This document shows, piece by piece, positions 6,996-14,564 of a stretch of 14,688 nucleotides of DNA (the stretch's first letter is position 1; every line of letters starts with the position of its first letter). The notes under the pieces are model-generated. The model was not told where the DNA came from and did no database searches. It saw only the letters and a program-made list of their open reading frames with translations. Source of the DNA: DAOUAM01 sp034433305 (GTDB taxonomy: Bacteria > Chloroflexota > Dehalococcoidia > Lucifugimonadales > DAOUAM01); assembly GCA_034433305.1 (NCBI GenBank), contig DAOUAM010000014.1, forward strand, positions 1-14,688, read 5' to 3'. Position numbers and translations under genes: made by a program.

Positions 6996-8342
6996 TCAGG
7001 CCGCGCCCTGGGAACTCCGGCCCAATGTGGGCAGCGTGCATCCGGCGCACGAGCGGGCCAGGCCGCAGGGTGCCGTGGCGGGGGCGCTGGCGACGGCGGT
7101 GGCCTCGCTTTCCCGCCTCAGGGGCCTCTCGCCAAAGATGTCCAGCTTGAGTTGTCTTGCCGGCGCCGGCCTGTGGCCGGGGAACACCAGGAAGGGCCAG
7201 GCCCGCTTCCTGACCACGCCCATGGCCTGCAGGTCGCGCCAGTTGTCTATACGGTGCCGCCGGCGGTCCTGGACGATGCGCTGCGCCGCCACCGGCCCGA
7301 CGCCAGGCACCCGCAGCAACTGCTCCCGGCTCGCCGCGTTCACGTCCACCGGGAAGGCGTCCAGGTTCTCGATGGCGATGGCCGTCTTGGGGTCCTGCTC
7401 CAGCCACAGGAAGCCGTTGCGGTCGAAGGCCGGGGCCAGCTCCTCGGGGGAAAAGCGGTACACGCGCCGCAGCCAGTCAAGCTGGTACAGGCGGTGCTCC
7501 CGTGTCAGCGGCGTCGGCGGGTGCTCCTCCAGTGGCGTGTAGCGCACCGGCCTGAAGGCCGAGTAGTACACCCGCTTCAGGCCCAACTGACTGTAAAGCT
7601 GGTCCACGCGCTGGAAGATGTCACGGTCCGACTCGTCGGCGGCGCCGACCACCAGTTGCGTCACCAGGCCGACGGCGCCGGTGGCTCCATCCCCCTGGAC
7701 GCCGCCCTGTACCAGCCGGGCGAGCCAGCCCAGGGGCGTGACTATGTCCCGCTCCAGGTCCTTCATGGCGCTCAGCTTGCGCATGTGCTGCGGCGTGGGT
7801 GCCTCCATGTTTATGGACAGCCGCGTGCCCAGGCGCCAGGCTTCTTCCACCAGTGGGTATTCGGTGCCGGGCATGACCTTCATGTGGATGTAGCCCTTGA
7901 AGCCGTACTTGCCCCGGAGCATGTCCACGACCTTGAGCATCCGCTCCGTGGTGCCAGAGGCGCTGCCAGCGATGCCGGAGCTGAGGAACAGGCCCGCCAC
8001 GGTCTGCCGCTGGTGCAGGTCCATGAACAGCTTTGCCAGCTCCTCCACCTTGAAGGCGTAGCGCCGCCTGGGCACCCAGTGGCTGTTGGGGCAGTAGTGG
8101 CAGTCCATCTTGCAGAAGTCGGTGAACATTACCCGCAGCAGGCTGATGTATTTGCCATTGGGCATGGCCGCCCTGTACACGCCGGGCAGGGGGTGGCGCC
8201 TGTGGGATGGGGTGGAGTAGGGCATGGCCGCCGAGGGCGTGACCACGCGCCCCCGTTCCGAGGGGGCCAGCACGTCGTCACCCGCCATGCCGCCCAGGGC
8301 GCGCAGCTTGGAGTAAACGTCAGGTGTTTGTTTAATCAGCAT
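6996..8342 (-). CDS. Putative DNA modification/repair radical SAM protein with HhH domain (UDG-linked type)
   Basis: The 448-residue protein has the radical SAM cluster motif C-x3-C-x2-C at Cys77, Cys81 and Cys84 (FTDFCKMDCHYCPNS), where a 4Fe-4S cluster would cleave S-adenosylmethionine. LFLSSGI (118-124) and KVMPGT (155-160) are typical of this family. A helix-hairpin-helix DNA-binding segment lies at 332-357 (VDVNAASREQLLRVPGVGP onward). The combination matches the family described as the radical SAM protein linked to a uracil-DNA glycosylase homologue (TIGR03916 as I recall it); no such glycosylase gene is in this window. The last 45 residues extend past the usual end and include CGLARSCAGC. 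The start at 8342 is chosen because GAGGAGG lies six bases upstream; the frame stays open to 8504, but that stretch contains the promoter and LexA box. The reaction is unknown for the family. Confidence 0.88.
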   Translation of the reverse strand: MLIKQTPDVYSKLRALGGMAGDDVLAPSERGRVVTPSAAMPYSTPSHRRHPLPGVYRAAMPNGKYISLLRVMFTDFCKMDCHYCPNSHWVPRRRYAFKVEELAKLFMDLHQRQTVAGLFLSSGIAGSASGTTERMLKVVDMLRGKYGFKGYIHMKVMPGTEYPLVEEAWRLGTRLSINMEAPTPQHMRKLSAMKDLERDIVTPLGWLARLVQGGVQGDGATGAVGLVTQLVVGAADESDRDIFQRVDQLYSQLGLKRVYYSAFRPVRYTPLEEHPPTPLTREHRLYQLDWLRRVYRFSPEELAPAFDRNGFLWLEQDPKTAIAIENLDAFPVDVNAASREQLLRVPGVGPVAAQRIVQDRRRHRIDNWRDLQAMGVVRKRAWPFLVFPGHRPAPARQLKLDIFGERPLRRESEATAVASAPATAPCGLARSCAGCTLPTLGRSSQGAA

Positions 8343-8366
8343 AGCAGCCCTCCTCGTGAAGATATG

Positions 8367-8378
8367 GAACATATGTTC
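8367..8378. promoter_or_regulatory. LexA (SOS) box
   Basis: GAACATATGTTC is a perfect 12-base palindrome and an exact match to the GAAC-N4-GTTC core of Gram-positive-type LexA operators. It sits 24 bases upstream of the radical SAM start and overlaps the likely -10 region, an ideal position for repression. The identity of the regulator is inferred from motif and target function; lexA itself is not in the window. Confidence 0.75.
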
Positions 8379-8401
8379 TAATAAGGAAGGCCCGCTGTCA
8401 A
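8375..8401 (-). promoter_or_regulatory. SOS promoter of the radical SAM gene
   Basis: On the minus strand, TTGACA (8401-8396) is followed at 15 bases by TAGAAC (8380-8375, 4/6) or at 17 bases by GAACAT (8378-8373, 3/6). Either -10 overlaps the LexA box. Transcription would begin near 8368, giving a leader of about 26 bases. Confidence 0.55.
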
Positions 8402-8497
8402 GGGCCTGGGCGCGGGCGGGGCCTGCTCCAGTCCAGTGGACAGGGAAGGGAAGCGTCGCCCACTGACCTGCGACAGGCACAGTCCCTTGGCCCCTCG

Positions 8498-8526
8498 TTG
8501 ACAAAATGCCATGAGTTCATTAGAAT
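8498..8526 (+). promoter_or_regulatory. Sigma-70-type promoter of the binding protein-permease-SoxCD operon
   Basis: A perfect TTGACA (8498-8503), a 17-base spacer and TAGAAT (8521-8526, 5/6) face the gene at 8665. Transcription would begin near 8533, leaving an AT-rich leader of about 130 bases. GTTTTA-GA-TAAAAC (8535-8548) sits right at the expected start site and could be an operator or a small 5' hairpin. Confidence 0.65.
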
Positions 8527-8664
8527 TGGGCGCAGTTTTAGATAAAACATCATTATATGCAATTATAAACAGACAATAATAAGGTAATAACCAACAGCAT
8601 AAAGGCAGAAGCCGAAAGCATCAGGCGGCGCCCGTGGCAGTACCTTACCCGACGGAGGCAGACC

Positions 8665-10596
8665 ATGAGGAGCGGACATGTACTGTTGGCGGTACTGGTG
8701 TCGGCTATTGTCCTGGCCCTGTTCGCCTCGTGTCGGGGCGTAGGTGAACCAGGTCCCAGCCCTACTGCGGCCATCGCCCCCACGGCCCCTGTGGCTACAC
8801 CCACTGCTGCACAGCCTGTGGCTACCAGCGCGCCGGCGGCCCCCTCTCCCCCCACGCCGCAGGTCAGGGCTACTCCCAGGGCCGCCCCTGTCCTGACGGC
8901 CTCGGAGGTCATAACGCAGACGGCCCAGAAGATGGGCGTGCCTTTGCAGCTTCCGCCGCCTCCGGCGACGTACAACCCCAGGCGCGGGGGGCACCTGGAC
9001 CTGGTAACCAACGGTTGGCCCTTCCCCAGGTACTGGGAGTGGCCGGTGCGCGGCGCTTATGCCAACATGTACACCTCCATGTACGCCGAGACCATGGTGG
9101 TCTTTCCCCAGGGGCCAGGCACCAATCCGGCGGACTACACGCCTCAGCCCAATCTGGCCGAAAAGTGGGAAATCTCCCCCGATGGCAAGACCTACACCTT
9201 CCATCTGCGCAAGGGCGTCAAGTGGGCCAGCCAGAAGGTGCAGGTGGACACCACCAGAGACGTCACGGCCCACGATTGGGTGGAGCTGGCCAAGCTCTCC
9301 TTTGGCATCGAGACCAGCCAGTTCAAGGCGCGTTTCCCCGAGATCGCCGGGCCTGACTCCTGGAAGGCCCTGGACGACTATACATTGCAGCTTACCCTCA
9401 CCCGGCCCACCGCGCCTTTGCTGTACAAGATGGCGGTGCGCGGGCCTCAGCTTTTCGGCGTCCAGGGCATAAAGCAGCGCGCCGAGACGGAAGGCATCAG
9501 CGTGGAAGAGGCCATGAAGAGCCCAGACGTCCAGGTGGGCACAGGGCCATGGGTCATGACCGAGTGGACCCCCGATGTTTCCATCCGGTACAGGAGCAAC
9601 CCCAGCTATTGGGGGAAGGACGGCAAGGGCAACCAGCTCCCCTTCATTGACACGGTGGAGATGTTTGTCATGAAGGATGAGCGGGCACAGGACGCGGGCT
9701 ACCGCACCGGCAAGCTGGGCGCGCTGGCCATCGAGACCTGCGGCCTGAGCACCGAGCGCTACCAGGACCTGAGCAAGTCCAACCCCGACACGGTCTGGGA
9801 AATCTTCGTTGACCCCACCAACCAGCGCGCCGCTCAGCCCAATTTCAAGGAGGGCACCCCCTGGCAAAACATCCAGGTGCGGCGCGCCATGGCCCTGGCC
9901 ATAGACAAAGAGGGCTGGGTCAAGAGCGTGCTGGGCAACTGGGGGCTGCCATTTAACACGCCCCTGGCCCCAGGCAACCAGTACTGGCTCCCGCCCGGCC
10001 AGTACGGCGACTACGACGGCGACGGCATCCCCGCCGAGCGCTACCTGGAGTACGACCCTGAGGCTGCCAGGAAGCTGCTGGCCGAAGCCGGCTTCGCCAG
10101 TGGCATCAAAGGCACCTTCGCCACCACCCACGATCTGGGCGACCGCTTTTTCAGCGAGGGGGAGCTCATCGTTGAGTCGCTGCGCAAGATTGGCATAGAC
10201 CTGACCGTTGACATCAAGGACGGCGCGGCACGAGAGGCCCAGCAAGAGAAGGGCGAGTTCGACCTCTTCTGGACCTTCCCGGGCTATGGCTGGGACCCCT
10301 CGGACTGGTTCTTCCGCGGCTACCACTCCATCAATACCCGCAGCTATTCGCCGGCCGCCGGCCTGGTGGACAAGGAACTGGACAGGATGATTGAGGCAGA
10401 GGAGTCGGAGATTGACCCGGCCAGACGCTGGAGCCTGGTGGCCGACATACAGCGCTACCTGATGGAGAAGCAGTACTACCTGATGAGCACCAACTGGATA
10501 CAGATCGTGGCCATTCAGCCGTGGCTCAAGAACTACCAGTACCAGTATTCCTATGCCGTTGGGCCCGGCCTGGCTATAGCCTGGATCGAGAGATAG
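8665..10596 (+). CDS. ABC transporter substrate-binding lipoprotein, family 5, first gene of the SoxCD-containing operon
   Basis: The 643-residue protein has a lipoprotein signal ending in LFASC, with Cys23 the likely lipidated residue. A Pro/Ala/Thr-rich tether reaches to about residue 75, then the family 5 binding fold. Characteristic stretches are EKWEISPDGKTYTFHLRKG, followed by KW instead of the usual KFHDG, and WQNIQVRRAMALAIDKEG. It should capture a solute at the outer membrane face and hand it to the two permeases encoded directly after it. GGAGG lies seven bases before the ATG, and a strong promoter lies about 140 bases upstream. It is paralogous to the protein at 94-1968: both tethers contain APVATPTAAQ. 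The ligand is not evident; its position ahead of SoxC- and SoxD-like genes makes a sulfur-containing compound worth considering, but that is inference. Confidence 0.93.
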   Translation: MRSGHVLLAVLVSAIVLALFASCRGVGEPGPSPTAAIAPTAPVATPTAAQPVATSAPAAPSPPTPQVRATPRAAPVLTASEVITQTAQKMGVPLQLPPPPATYNPRRGGHLDLVTNGWPFPRYWEWPVRGAYANMYTSMYAETMVVFPQGPGTNPADYTPQPNLAEKWEISPDGKTYTFHLRKGVKWASQKVQVDTTRDVTAHDWVELAKLSFGIETSQFKARFPEIAGPDSWKALDDYTLQLTLTRPTAPLLYKMAVRGPQLFGVQGIKQRAETEGISVEEAMKSPDVQVGTGPWVMTEWTPDVSIRYRSNPSYWGKDGKGNQLPFIDTVEMFVMKDERAQDAGYRTGKLGALAIETCGLSTERYQDLSKSNPDTVWEIFVDPTNQRAAQPNFKEGTPWQNIQVRRAMALAIDKEGWVKSVLGNWGLPFNTPLAPGNQYWLPPGQYGDYDGDGIPAERYLEYDPEAARKLLAEAGFASGIKGTFATTHDLGDRFFSEGELIVESLRKIGIDLTVDIKDGAAREAQQEKGEFDLFWTFPGYGWDPSDWFFRGYHSINTRSYSPAAGLVDKELDRMIEAEESEIDPARRWSLVADIQRYLMEKQYYLMSTNWIQIVAIQPWLKNYQYQYSYAVGPGLAIAWIER

Positions 10597-10599
10597 CCC

Positions 10600-11565
10600 T
10601 TGCGAGAATATGTCCTGCGCCGGCTGCTGCTTGTGGTGCCCAGCCTGGTGGTGTTGACCGTACTGGTCTTTGGCATGGTACGGATGGCCCCGGGCGACGT
10701 CGTGGATGTGATTGCCGCCCAGGCATCCGGCGGGCGCGGTGGCAAGATCGCGCCTGAGACCAAGGAGAAGATACGCAAGCAACTGGGCCTGGACCGTCCC
10801 ATCTACGTCCAGTACTTCGTCTGGATGGGCCGCGTCCTGCGCGGTGACCTGGGCAGCTCCATCCTTACCAACGTGAAAGTGGCTGACGACATCCGGAAGC
10901 GGTTCCCCATAACCCTGGAACTGGTGCTTTTCACCACCTTCCTTATGACCGTCTGGGGACTGGGCATCGGGGTGCTCTCCGCGGTGAAGCAGGACACATG
11001 GCTGGACTACGCCTTGCGCAGCCTGGCCATTATCGGCCTGTCAGTGCCCTTTTTCTGGACGGCAGTGCTCCTGCTCCTGTTCGGGGCGCTGTGGTTCCAC
11101 TGGTCTCCGCCGTGGGGCGTCAACTACTTCTTTGATCGTCCCCTCCAGAATATCCAGCAGTTTTTCGCGCCTTCCATAATTCTGGCTGTCTCTCTGGGTT
11201 CCGCCGTTGCTCGCATGACCAGGGCCACCCTGCTGGAGGTCCTGCGCCAGGACTATATACGGACCGCCAGGGCCAAGGGTCTGATGGAAAGCGCCATACT
11301 GAACCGCCATGCCATGAAGAACGCCCTGATACCGGTGGTAGGGCTTATTGGCATCGAGTTCGCCTTTGCCCTGGGCGGCACCGTCATCCTGGAGCAGGTG
11401 TGGGGCCTTCCAGGCATGGGCCAGTTGATGCTCTCGGCCATAAAGAACCGGGACTATCCCGTAATCCAGGGCGTCCTGCTTTTCCTGGGCGCGCTGGTGA
11501 TGCTGATAAATCTGCTGGTGGACATGAGCTACGCCTGGTTGAACCCCAGGATTCACTTCCGATAG
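10600..11565 (+). CDS. ABC transporter permease, DppB/OppB family
   Basis: Inner-membrane permease of 321 residues, the usual length. About six membrane segments are visible: 8-28, 104-127, 139-165, 188-205, 243-263 and 288-309. The cytoplasmic coupling loop carries the EAA-type motif around 218-247 (DYIRTARAKGLMESAILNRH leading to LIPVVG), where an ATPase would dock. The start is a TTG three bases after the stop of the binding protein; the N-terminus MREYVLRRLLLVVPS is exactly what the family shows, so the non-ATG start is well supported. Tight spacing implies translational coupling with the binding protein. It would heterodimerise with the permease at 11672. Confidence 0.93.
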   Translation: MREYVLRRLLLVVPSLVVLTVLVFGMVRMAPGDVVDVIAAQASGGRGGKIAPETKEKIRKQLGLDRPIYVQYFVWMGRVLRGDLGSSILTNVKVADDIRKRFPITLELVLFTTFLMTVWGLGIGVLSAVKQDTWLDYALRSLAIIGLSVPFFWTAVLLLLFGALWFHWSPPWGVNYFFDRPLQNIQQFFAPSIILAVSLGSAVARMTRATLLEVLRQDYIRTARAKGLMESAILNRHAMKNALIPVVGLIGIEFAFALGGTVILEQVWGLPGMGQLMLSAIKNRDYPVIQGVLLFLGALVMLINLLVDMSYAWLNPRIHFR

Positions 11566-11671
11566 GTGGGACCGGGTGAGCGTGACGAGGGAGGTCTTCT
11601 GGCCCGGAAGGCCGGCTGCCCCCGTCGGCCACCGAGGGCCTGGTTACAGGCTAGCCCCTTAGAGGACTGAG

Positions 11672-12592
11672 ATGGCCCAGATGCAGCAGGAAAGCCGGGG
11701 TCTCAGCATAGCGCTGGAGCGGCAGGCCCAGCGGAGGCGGCGCAGCCTGTTGCGCGACTTCCTCCGCCGCATGTTCAAGGAGAAGCCGCTGGGCGCCATC
11801 GGCTTCGCCATAGTCGCGGTGATGCTGATTGTAGCTGTTGTGGCCCAGTGGATCGCTCCCTACGACTACCGCGAGCAGGACCTGGGCGAGGCGCTGCTGG
11901 CCCCCAGCCCCACGCACTGGATGGGCACAGACCAGTTGGGCAGGGACATATTCAGCCGCATCATTGTGGGCGCCCAGGTATCCCTCATCGTGGCCTTCGC
12001 CTGCGTGGCCATTTTCCTGGCCATATCCATCCTGCTGGGCATGGGCACAGGCTACGTGGGCGGCTGGCTGGATATCATAGTCCAGCGCTTCGTGGACGGC
12101 TGGATGACCATCCCCACGCTAATCATCCTTCTGGCCATGGTGAGCGTGGTGGGCCAGGGCCTGTGGCAGATCATCTTTATCCTCTCCATTGACCGGGGCA
12201 TCAGCACCTGCCGTGTCCTTCGAGGCGAGGCGCTATCCCTCAAGGAGAACATGTACGTGGATGCGGCGCGGGTCATTGGCGCGGGCCATTTGCGGATTTT
12301 CCTGGTGCACATCGTCCCCAACGCCATGGCGCCCATTATCGTCATGGCCACTATAAGCCTGGGCGTCTTCATCCTGGCCGAGGCCTCCCTGAGCTTCCTG
12401 GGCTATGGCGTGCCGCCGCCGTTCCCGACCTGGGGCTCCATGCTCAGCGGCTCCGGGCTGTCCTACATGCAGCGCGCTCCCTGGATGGCCCTCTGGCCGG
12501 GCGTGGCGCCGACCCTGGGAGTGTGGTCTTTCAACGTGCTGGGTGATGCCATGCGCGACCTGCTGGACCCCAGGCTGCGAGGTGCCCGATGA
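11672..12592 (+). CDS. ABC transporter permease, DppC/OppC family
   Basis: Partner permease of 306 residues. A charged cytoplasmic N-terminus (RRRRSLLRDFLRRMFKEKP) precedes the first membrane segment at 41-61. The external loop holds the DppC hallmark HWMGTDQLGRDIFSRIIVGA (82-101). Further segments are at about 103-124, 148-174, 218-243 and 272-294. The EAA loop is at 185-216 (RGEALSLKENMYVDAARVIG, ending in HIVPN). GAGG lies about eight bases before the ATG. It follows the first permease after 106 bases and its TGA overlaps the ATG of the soxC-like gene by four bases, which firmly ties transporter and dehydrogenase into one operon. No DppD/DppF ATPase genes follow, as they usually would. Confidence 0.93.
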   Translation: MAQMQQESRGLSIALERQAQRRRRSLLRDFLRRMFKEKPLGAIGFAIVAVMLIVAVVAQWIAPYDYREQDLGEALLAPSPTHWMGTDQLGRDIFSRIIVGAQVSLIVAFACVAIFLAISILLGMGTGYVGGWLDIIVQRFVDGWMTIPTLIILLAMVSVVGQGLWQIIFILSIDRGISTCRVLRGEALSLKENMYVDAARVIGAGHLRIFLVHIVPNAMAPIIVMATISLGVFILAEASLSFLGYGVPPPFPTWGSMLSGSGLSYMQRAPWMALWPGVAPTLGVWSFNVLGDAMRDLLDPRLRGAR

Positions 12593-13905
12593 CTTCCCTG
12601 GATGCCACCAGCCACCTGCGGCGCATCCTGCGGGCGCGGCTGACACGCCGTCAGTTTGTGGCCGGGACGCTGGGCCTGGCCGGAGCATTCGCCCTGAGGA
12701 ACGTGGTGCTGGGACAGGCACCGCCACCGCCCGTGGACACTACTAAAGCGCCTGGCCAGCCTGCCCAGTTGGTGGGCACGCGCTCACTTTATGAGCAGGC
12801 CCAGCGACTGAAGATGGGCAATCAGACGTGGTTTGCGCCCCTGGACCGCTTTTACGGGAGCCTGACCCCCTCGGAGCTACACTTCGTGGTCGCCCATGCC
12901 GGCGTTCCCTCCATTGACCCGACAGGCTACAAGCTGCTGATTCACGGCATGGTGGAGCGGCCCAGGGTTTTCACCCTGGAAGACATCAAACGCTTTCCAT
13001 CCACCACCATCACGTGTTTCATAGAGTGCGCCGGCAACAGCGCCAATGCCTGGTTCAGGCCGCTGCCCTCGGACACCGTGCAGAACGTACACGGGCTGAC
13101 CGGGGCCTGCGAGTGGACGGGTGTGCCTCTCAGCACGCTGCTGACGGAAGTCGGCGCCAGGAAGGAGGCTACGTGGCTGCTGGCCGAGTCCCAGGATGCC
13201 GCCGTCTACGCCCGGAGCATCCCCATTGCCAGGGCGTGGCAGGACATCCTGGTGGCATACGGCCAGAACGGCGAGGCCCTGCGGCCCGAGCAGGGCTACC
13301 CCGTCCGCCTGGTAGTCCCAGGCTGGGAAGGCTCGGTCAATGTCAAGTGGCTGCGACGCATCGAGCTTTCTGACCGGCCCTTCATGACACGGGACGAGAC
13401 GGCCAAATACACCGACGTCATGCCCGGTGGCAAGGCCCTCCAGTTTACCTTCCAGATGGGTGTCAAGTCGCTCATCACATGGCCTTCGGGCGGCCTGAGG
13501 GTCCCATCCAGGGGCTTCTGGGAGATCAGCGGCCTGGCGTGGTCAGGCGCGGGCAAGATCGTGAGAGTGGATGTCAGCACCGATGGGGGCAGGACGTGGG
13601 GCCAGGCTACTCTTCAAGGGCCAGTCCTGCCCCGAATGCATACGCGCTTCCGCTTTCCCTGGACCTGGGATGGCTCTGAGGCAGTGTTGCTGAGCCGGGC
13701 CACGGACGACCAGGGCAACGTGCAGCCCGGACTCGACGCCCTGGTGAGAGAACGCGGGCTGGACTCCCTTTACCATAACAACGCCATACAGGCATGGAAA
13801 GTGGACAGGAATGGCGATGTCTTCAGCACTCACGGGCCGTTTGCTAGAGTCCCTGTGCCTGGCCGCGCTGCTGGCGACCTTTGCTGGCCTGGCTGTGTCC
13901 TGTAG
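12589..13905 (+). CDS. SoxC-like molybdopterin sulfite/sulfane dehydrogenase subunit
   Basis: Exported molybdenum enzyme of the sulfite oxidase superfamily. The 438 residues begin with a twin-arginine signal (TRRQF at 19-23, hydrophobic to about 36). The molybdopterin-binding domain includes SELHFVVAHAGVPSIDP (95-111), IECAGN with Cys147 as the expected molybdenum ligand, NVHGLTGACEWTGVPLSTLL (166-185) and YGQNGEALRPEQGYPVRL (224-241). The C-terminal dimerisation domain includes SRGFWEISGLAWSG (307-320) and VSTDGGRTW (329-337). These segments resemble SoxC more than YedY/MsrP, and the following cytochrome gene supports that. In Sox systems SoxCD oxidises protein-bound sulfane sulfur; free-standing homologues may oxidise sulfite. 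The start overlaps the permease stop (ATGA). From about residue 408 the frame runs over the start of the cytochrome gene; the last 23 residues look like out-of-frame sequence. Confidence 0.9.
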   Translation: MTSLDATSHLRRILRARLTRRQFVAGTLGLAGAFALRNVVLGQAPPPPVDTTKAPGQPAQLVGTRSLYEQAQRLKMGNQTWFAPLDRFYGSLTPSELHFVVAHAGVPSIDPTGYKLLIHGMVERPRVFTLEDIKRFPSTTITCFIECAGNSANAWFRPLPSDTVQNVHGLTGACEWTGVPLSTLLTEVGARKEATWLLAESQDAAVYARSIPIARAWQDILVAYGQNGEALRPEQGYPVRLVVPGWEGSVNVKWLRRIELSDRPFMTRDETAKYTDVMPGGKALQFTFQMGVKSLITWPSGGLRVPSRGFWEISGLAWSGAGKIVRVDVSTDGGRTWGQATLQGPVLPRMHTRFRFPWTWDGSEAVLLSRATDDQGNVQPGLDALVRERGLDSLYHNNAIQAWKVDRNGDVFSTHGPFARVPVPGRAAGDLCWPGCVL

Positions 13906-14503
13906 CAAGGAAGCCCCGGCGGCCCGGCCACGGAGTGGTTTGACGCCCATCCCTCCCACCAGGACCTTGCCTCCCGTGTCCAGCCCTGCGGCCTCGCCCA
14001 CGGTCCAGCCTGCCAGGCAGCCCGCATCTCCGCCGACTCCCTTCGGCTTCGGCAGAGATGCCACGCCGGAGGAGATAAAGGCATGGGACATAGATGTCAG
14101 GCCAGATGGCACAGGCCTGCCGCCGGGCGCGGGCACTGTGGCCAGGGGTGCGGAGCTATATGGTCAGAAGTGCGCCGTTTGCCACGGAGAGTCGGGCGAG
14201 GGAGTGCCTGGCGCCAGTGGCGCCCTGGTGCTGCCCTATGACTACAACGCGCCCTGGCCCCAGTTCCCCAGGACCGTGGGCAACTACTGGCCCTATGCCA
14301 CGACGCTCTTTGACTACATTAACCGCGCCATGCCGGCCGACGCGCCGGGTTCCCTCACGCCCGACGAGGTCTACAGCCTGGTGGCATGGCTCCTGTACAC
14401 GAACAACATCATTGATTCGGACGTGGTTATAAGCGACAAGACGCTACCGTTGGTCAGGATGCCCGCGGCAGTCCACTTCGTACCCTCTAGCGAGGCACCT
14501 TGA
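13811..14503 (+). CDS. SoxD-like c-type cytochrome lipoprotein
   Basis: Electron acceptor partner for the preceding dehydrogenase. Of 230 residues, the first 30 are a signal ending in LAVSC (Cys31 likely lipidated). A Pro/Thr/Ser-rich tether (about 35-78) follows, then a single class I cytochrome c domain. Haem attaches at CAVCH (121-125), and Met174 in INRAMPADAPGSLTPDEVY is the likely axial ligand; that stretch, with the later LPLVRMP, is typical of SoxD and sulfite dehydrogenase cytochromes. Two starts are possible: the ATG at 13811, or the ATG at 13817, which has AGGA six bases upstream and is slightly preferred. Either way it overlaps the end of the soxC-like frame by 89-95 bases. The lipid anchor would hold it at the outer face of the cytoplasmic membrane, sensible in a single-membrane cell. 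It is the last clear gene of the operon. Confidence 0.88.
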   Translation: MAMSSALTGRLLESLCLAALLATFAGLAVSCSKEAPAARPRSGLTPIPPTRTLPPVSSPAASPTVQPARQPASPPTPFGFGRDATPEEIKAWDIDVRPDGTGLPPGAGTVARGAELYGQKCAVCHGESGEGVPGASGALVLPYDYNAPWPQFPRTVGNYWPYATTLFDYINRAMPADAPGSLTPDEVYSLVAWLLYTNNIIDSDVVISDKTLPLVRMPAAVHFVPSSEAP

Positions 14504-14564
14504 GGTGCAGACGGTGTCACACATGGAAGTAGCCAGGCCCAAATTAATTTCAGGAGGTGCAAGA

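Larger units (their letters stand above)
8343..8664. other. Divergent control region
   Basis: This 322-base gap separates the radical SAM gene from the SoxCD-containing operon. It holds the minus-strand SOS promoter and LexA box near one end and the plus-strand promoter near the middle. The plus-strand leader (about 8533-8664) is markedly AT-richer than its surroundings. I did not recognise a riboswitch in it. Confidence 0.7.

Noticed and set aside
8343..8504. Longer start for the radical SAM gene
   Set aside because: The extension would place the LexA box and the TTGACA promoter inside the coding region and has no ribosome site; GAGGAGG precedes the ATG at 8342.
8563..10782. Long minus-strand open frame (739 aa) opposite the second binding protein
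   Set aside because: Antisense shadow of a strongly biased gene; the plus-strand frame has promoter, ribosome site and family motifs.
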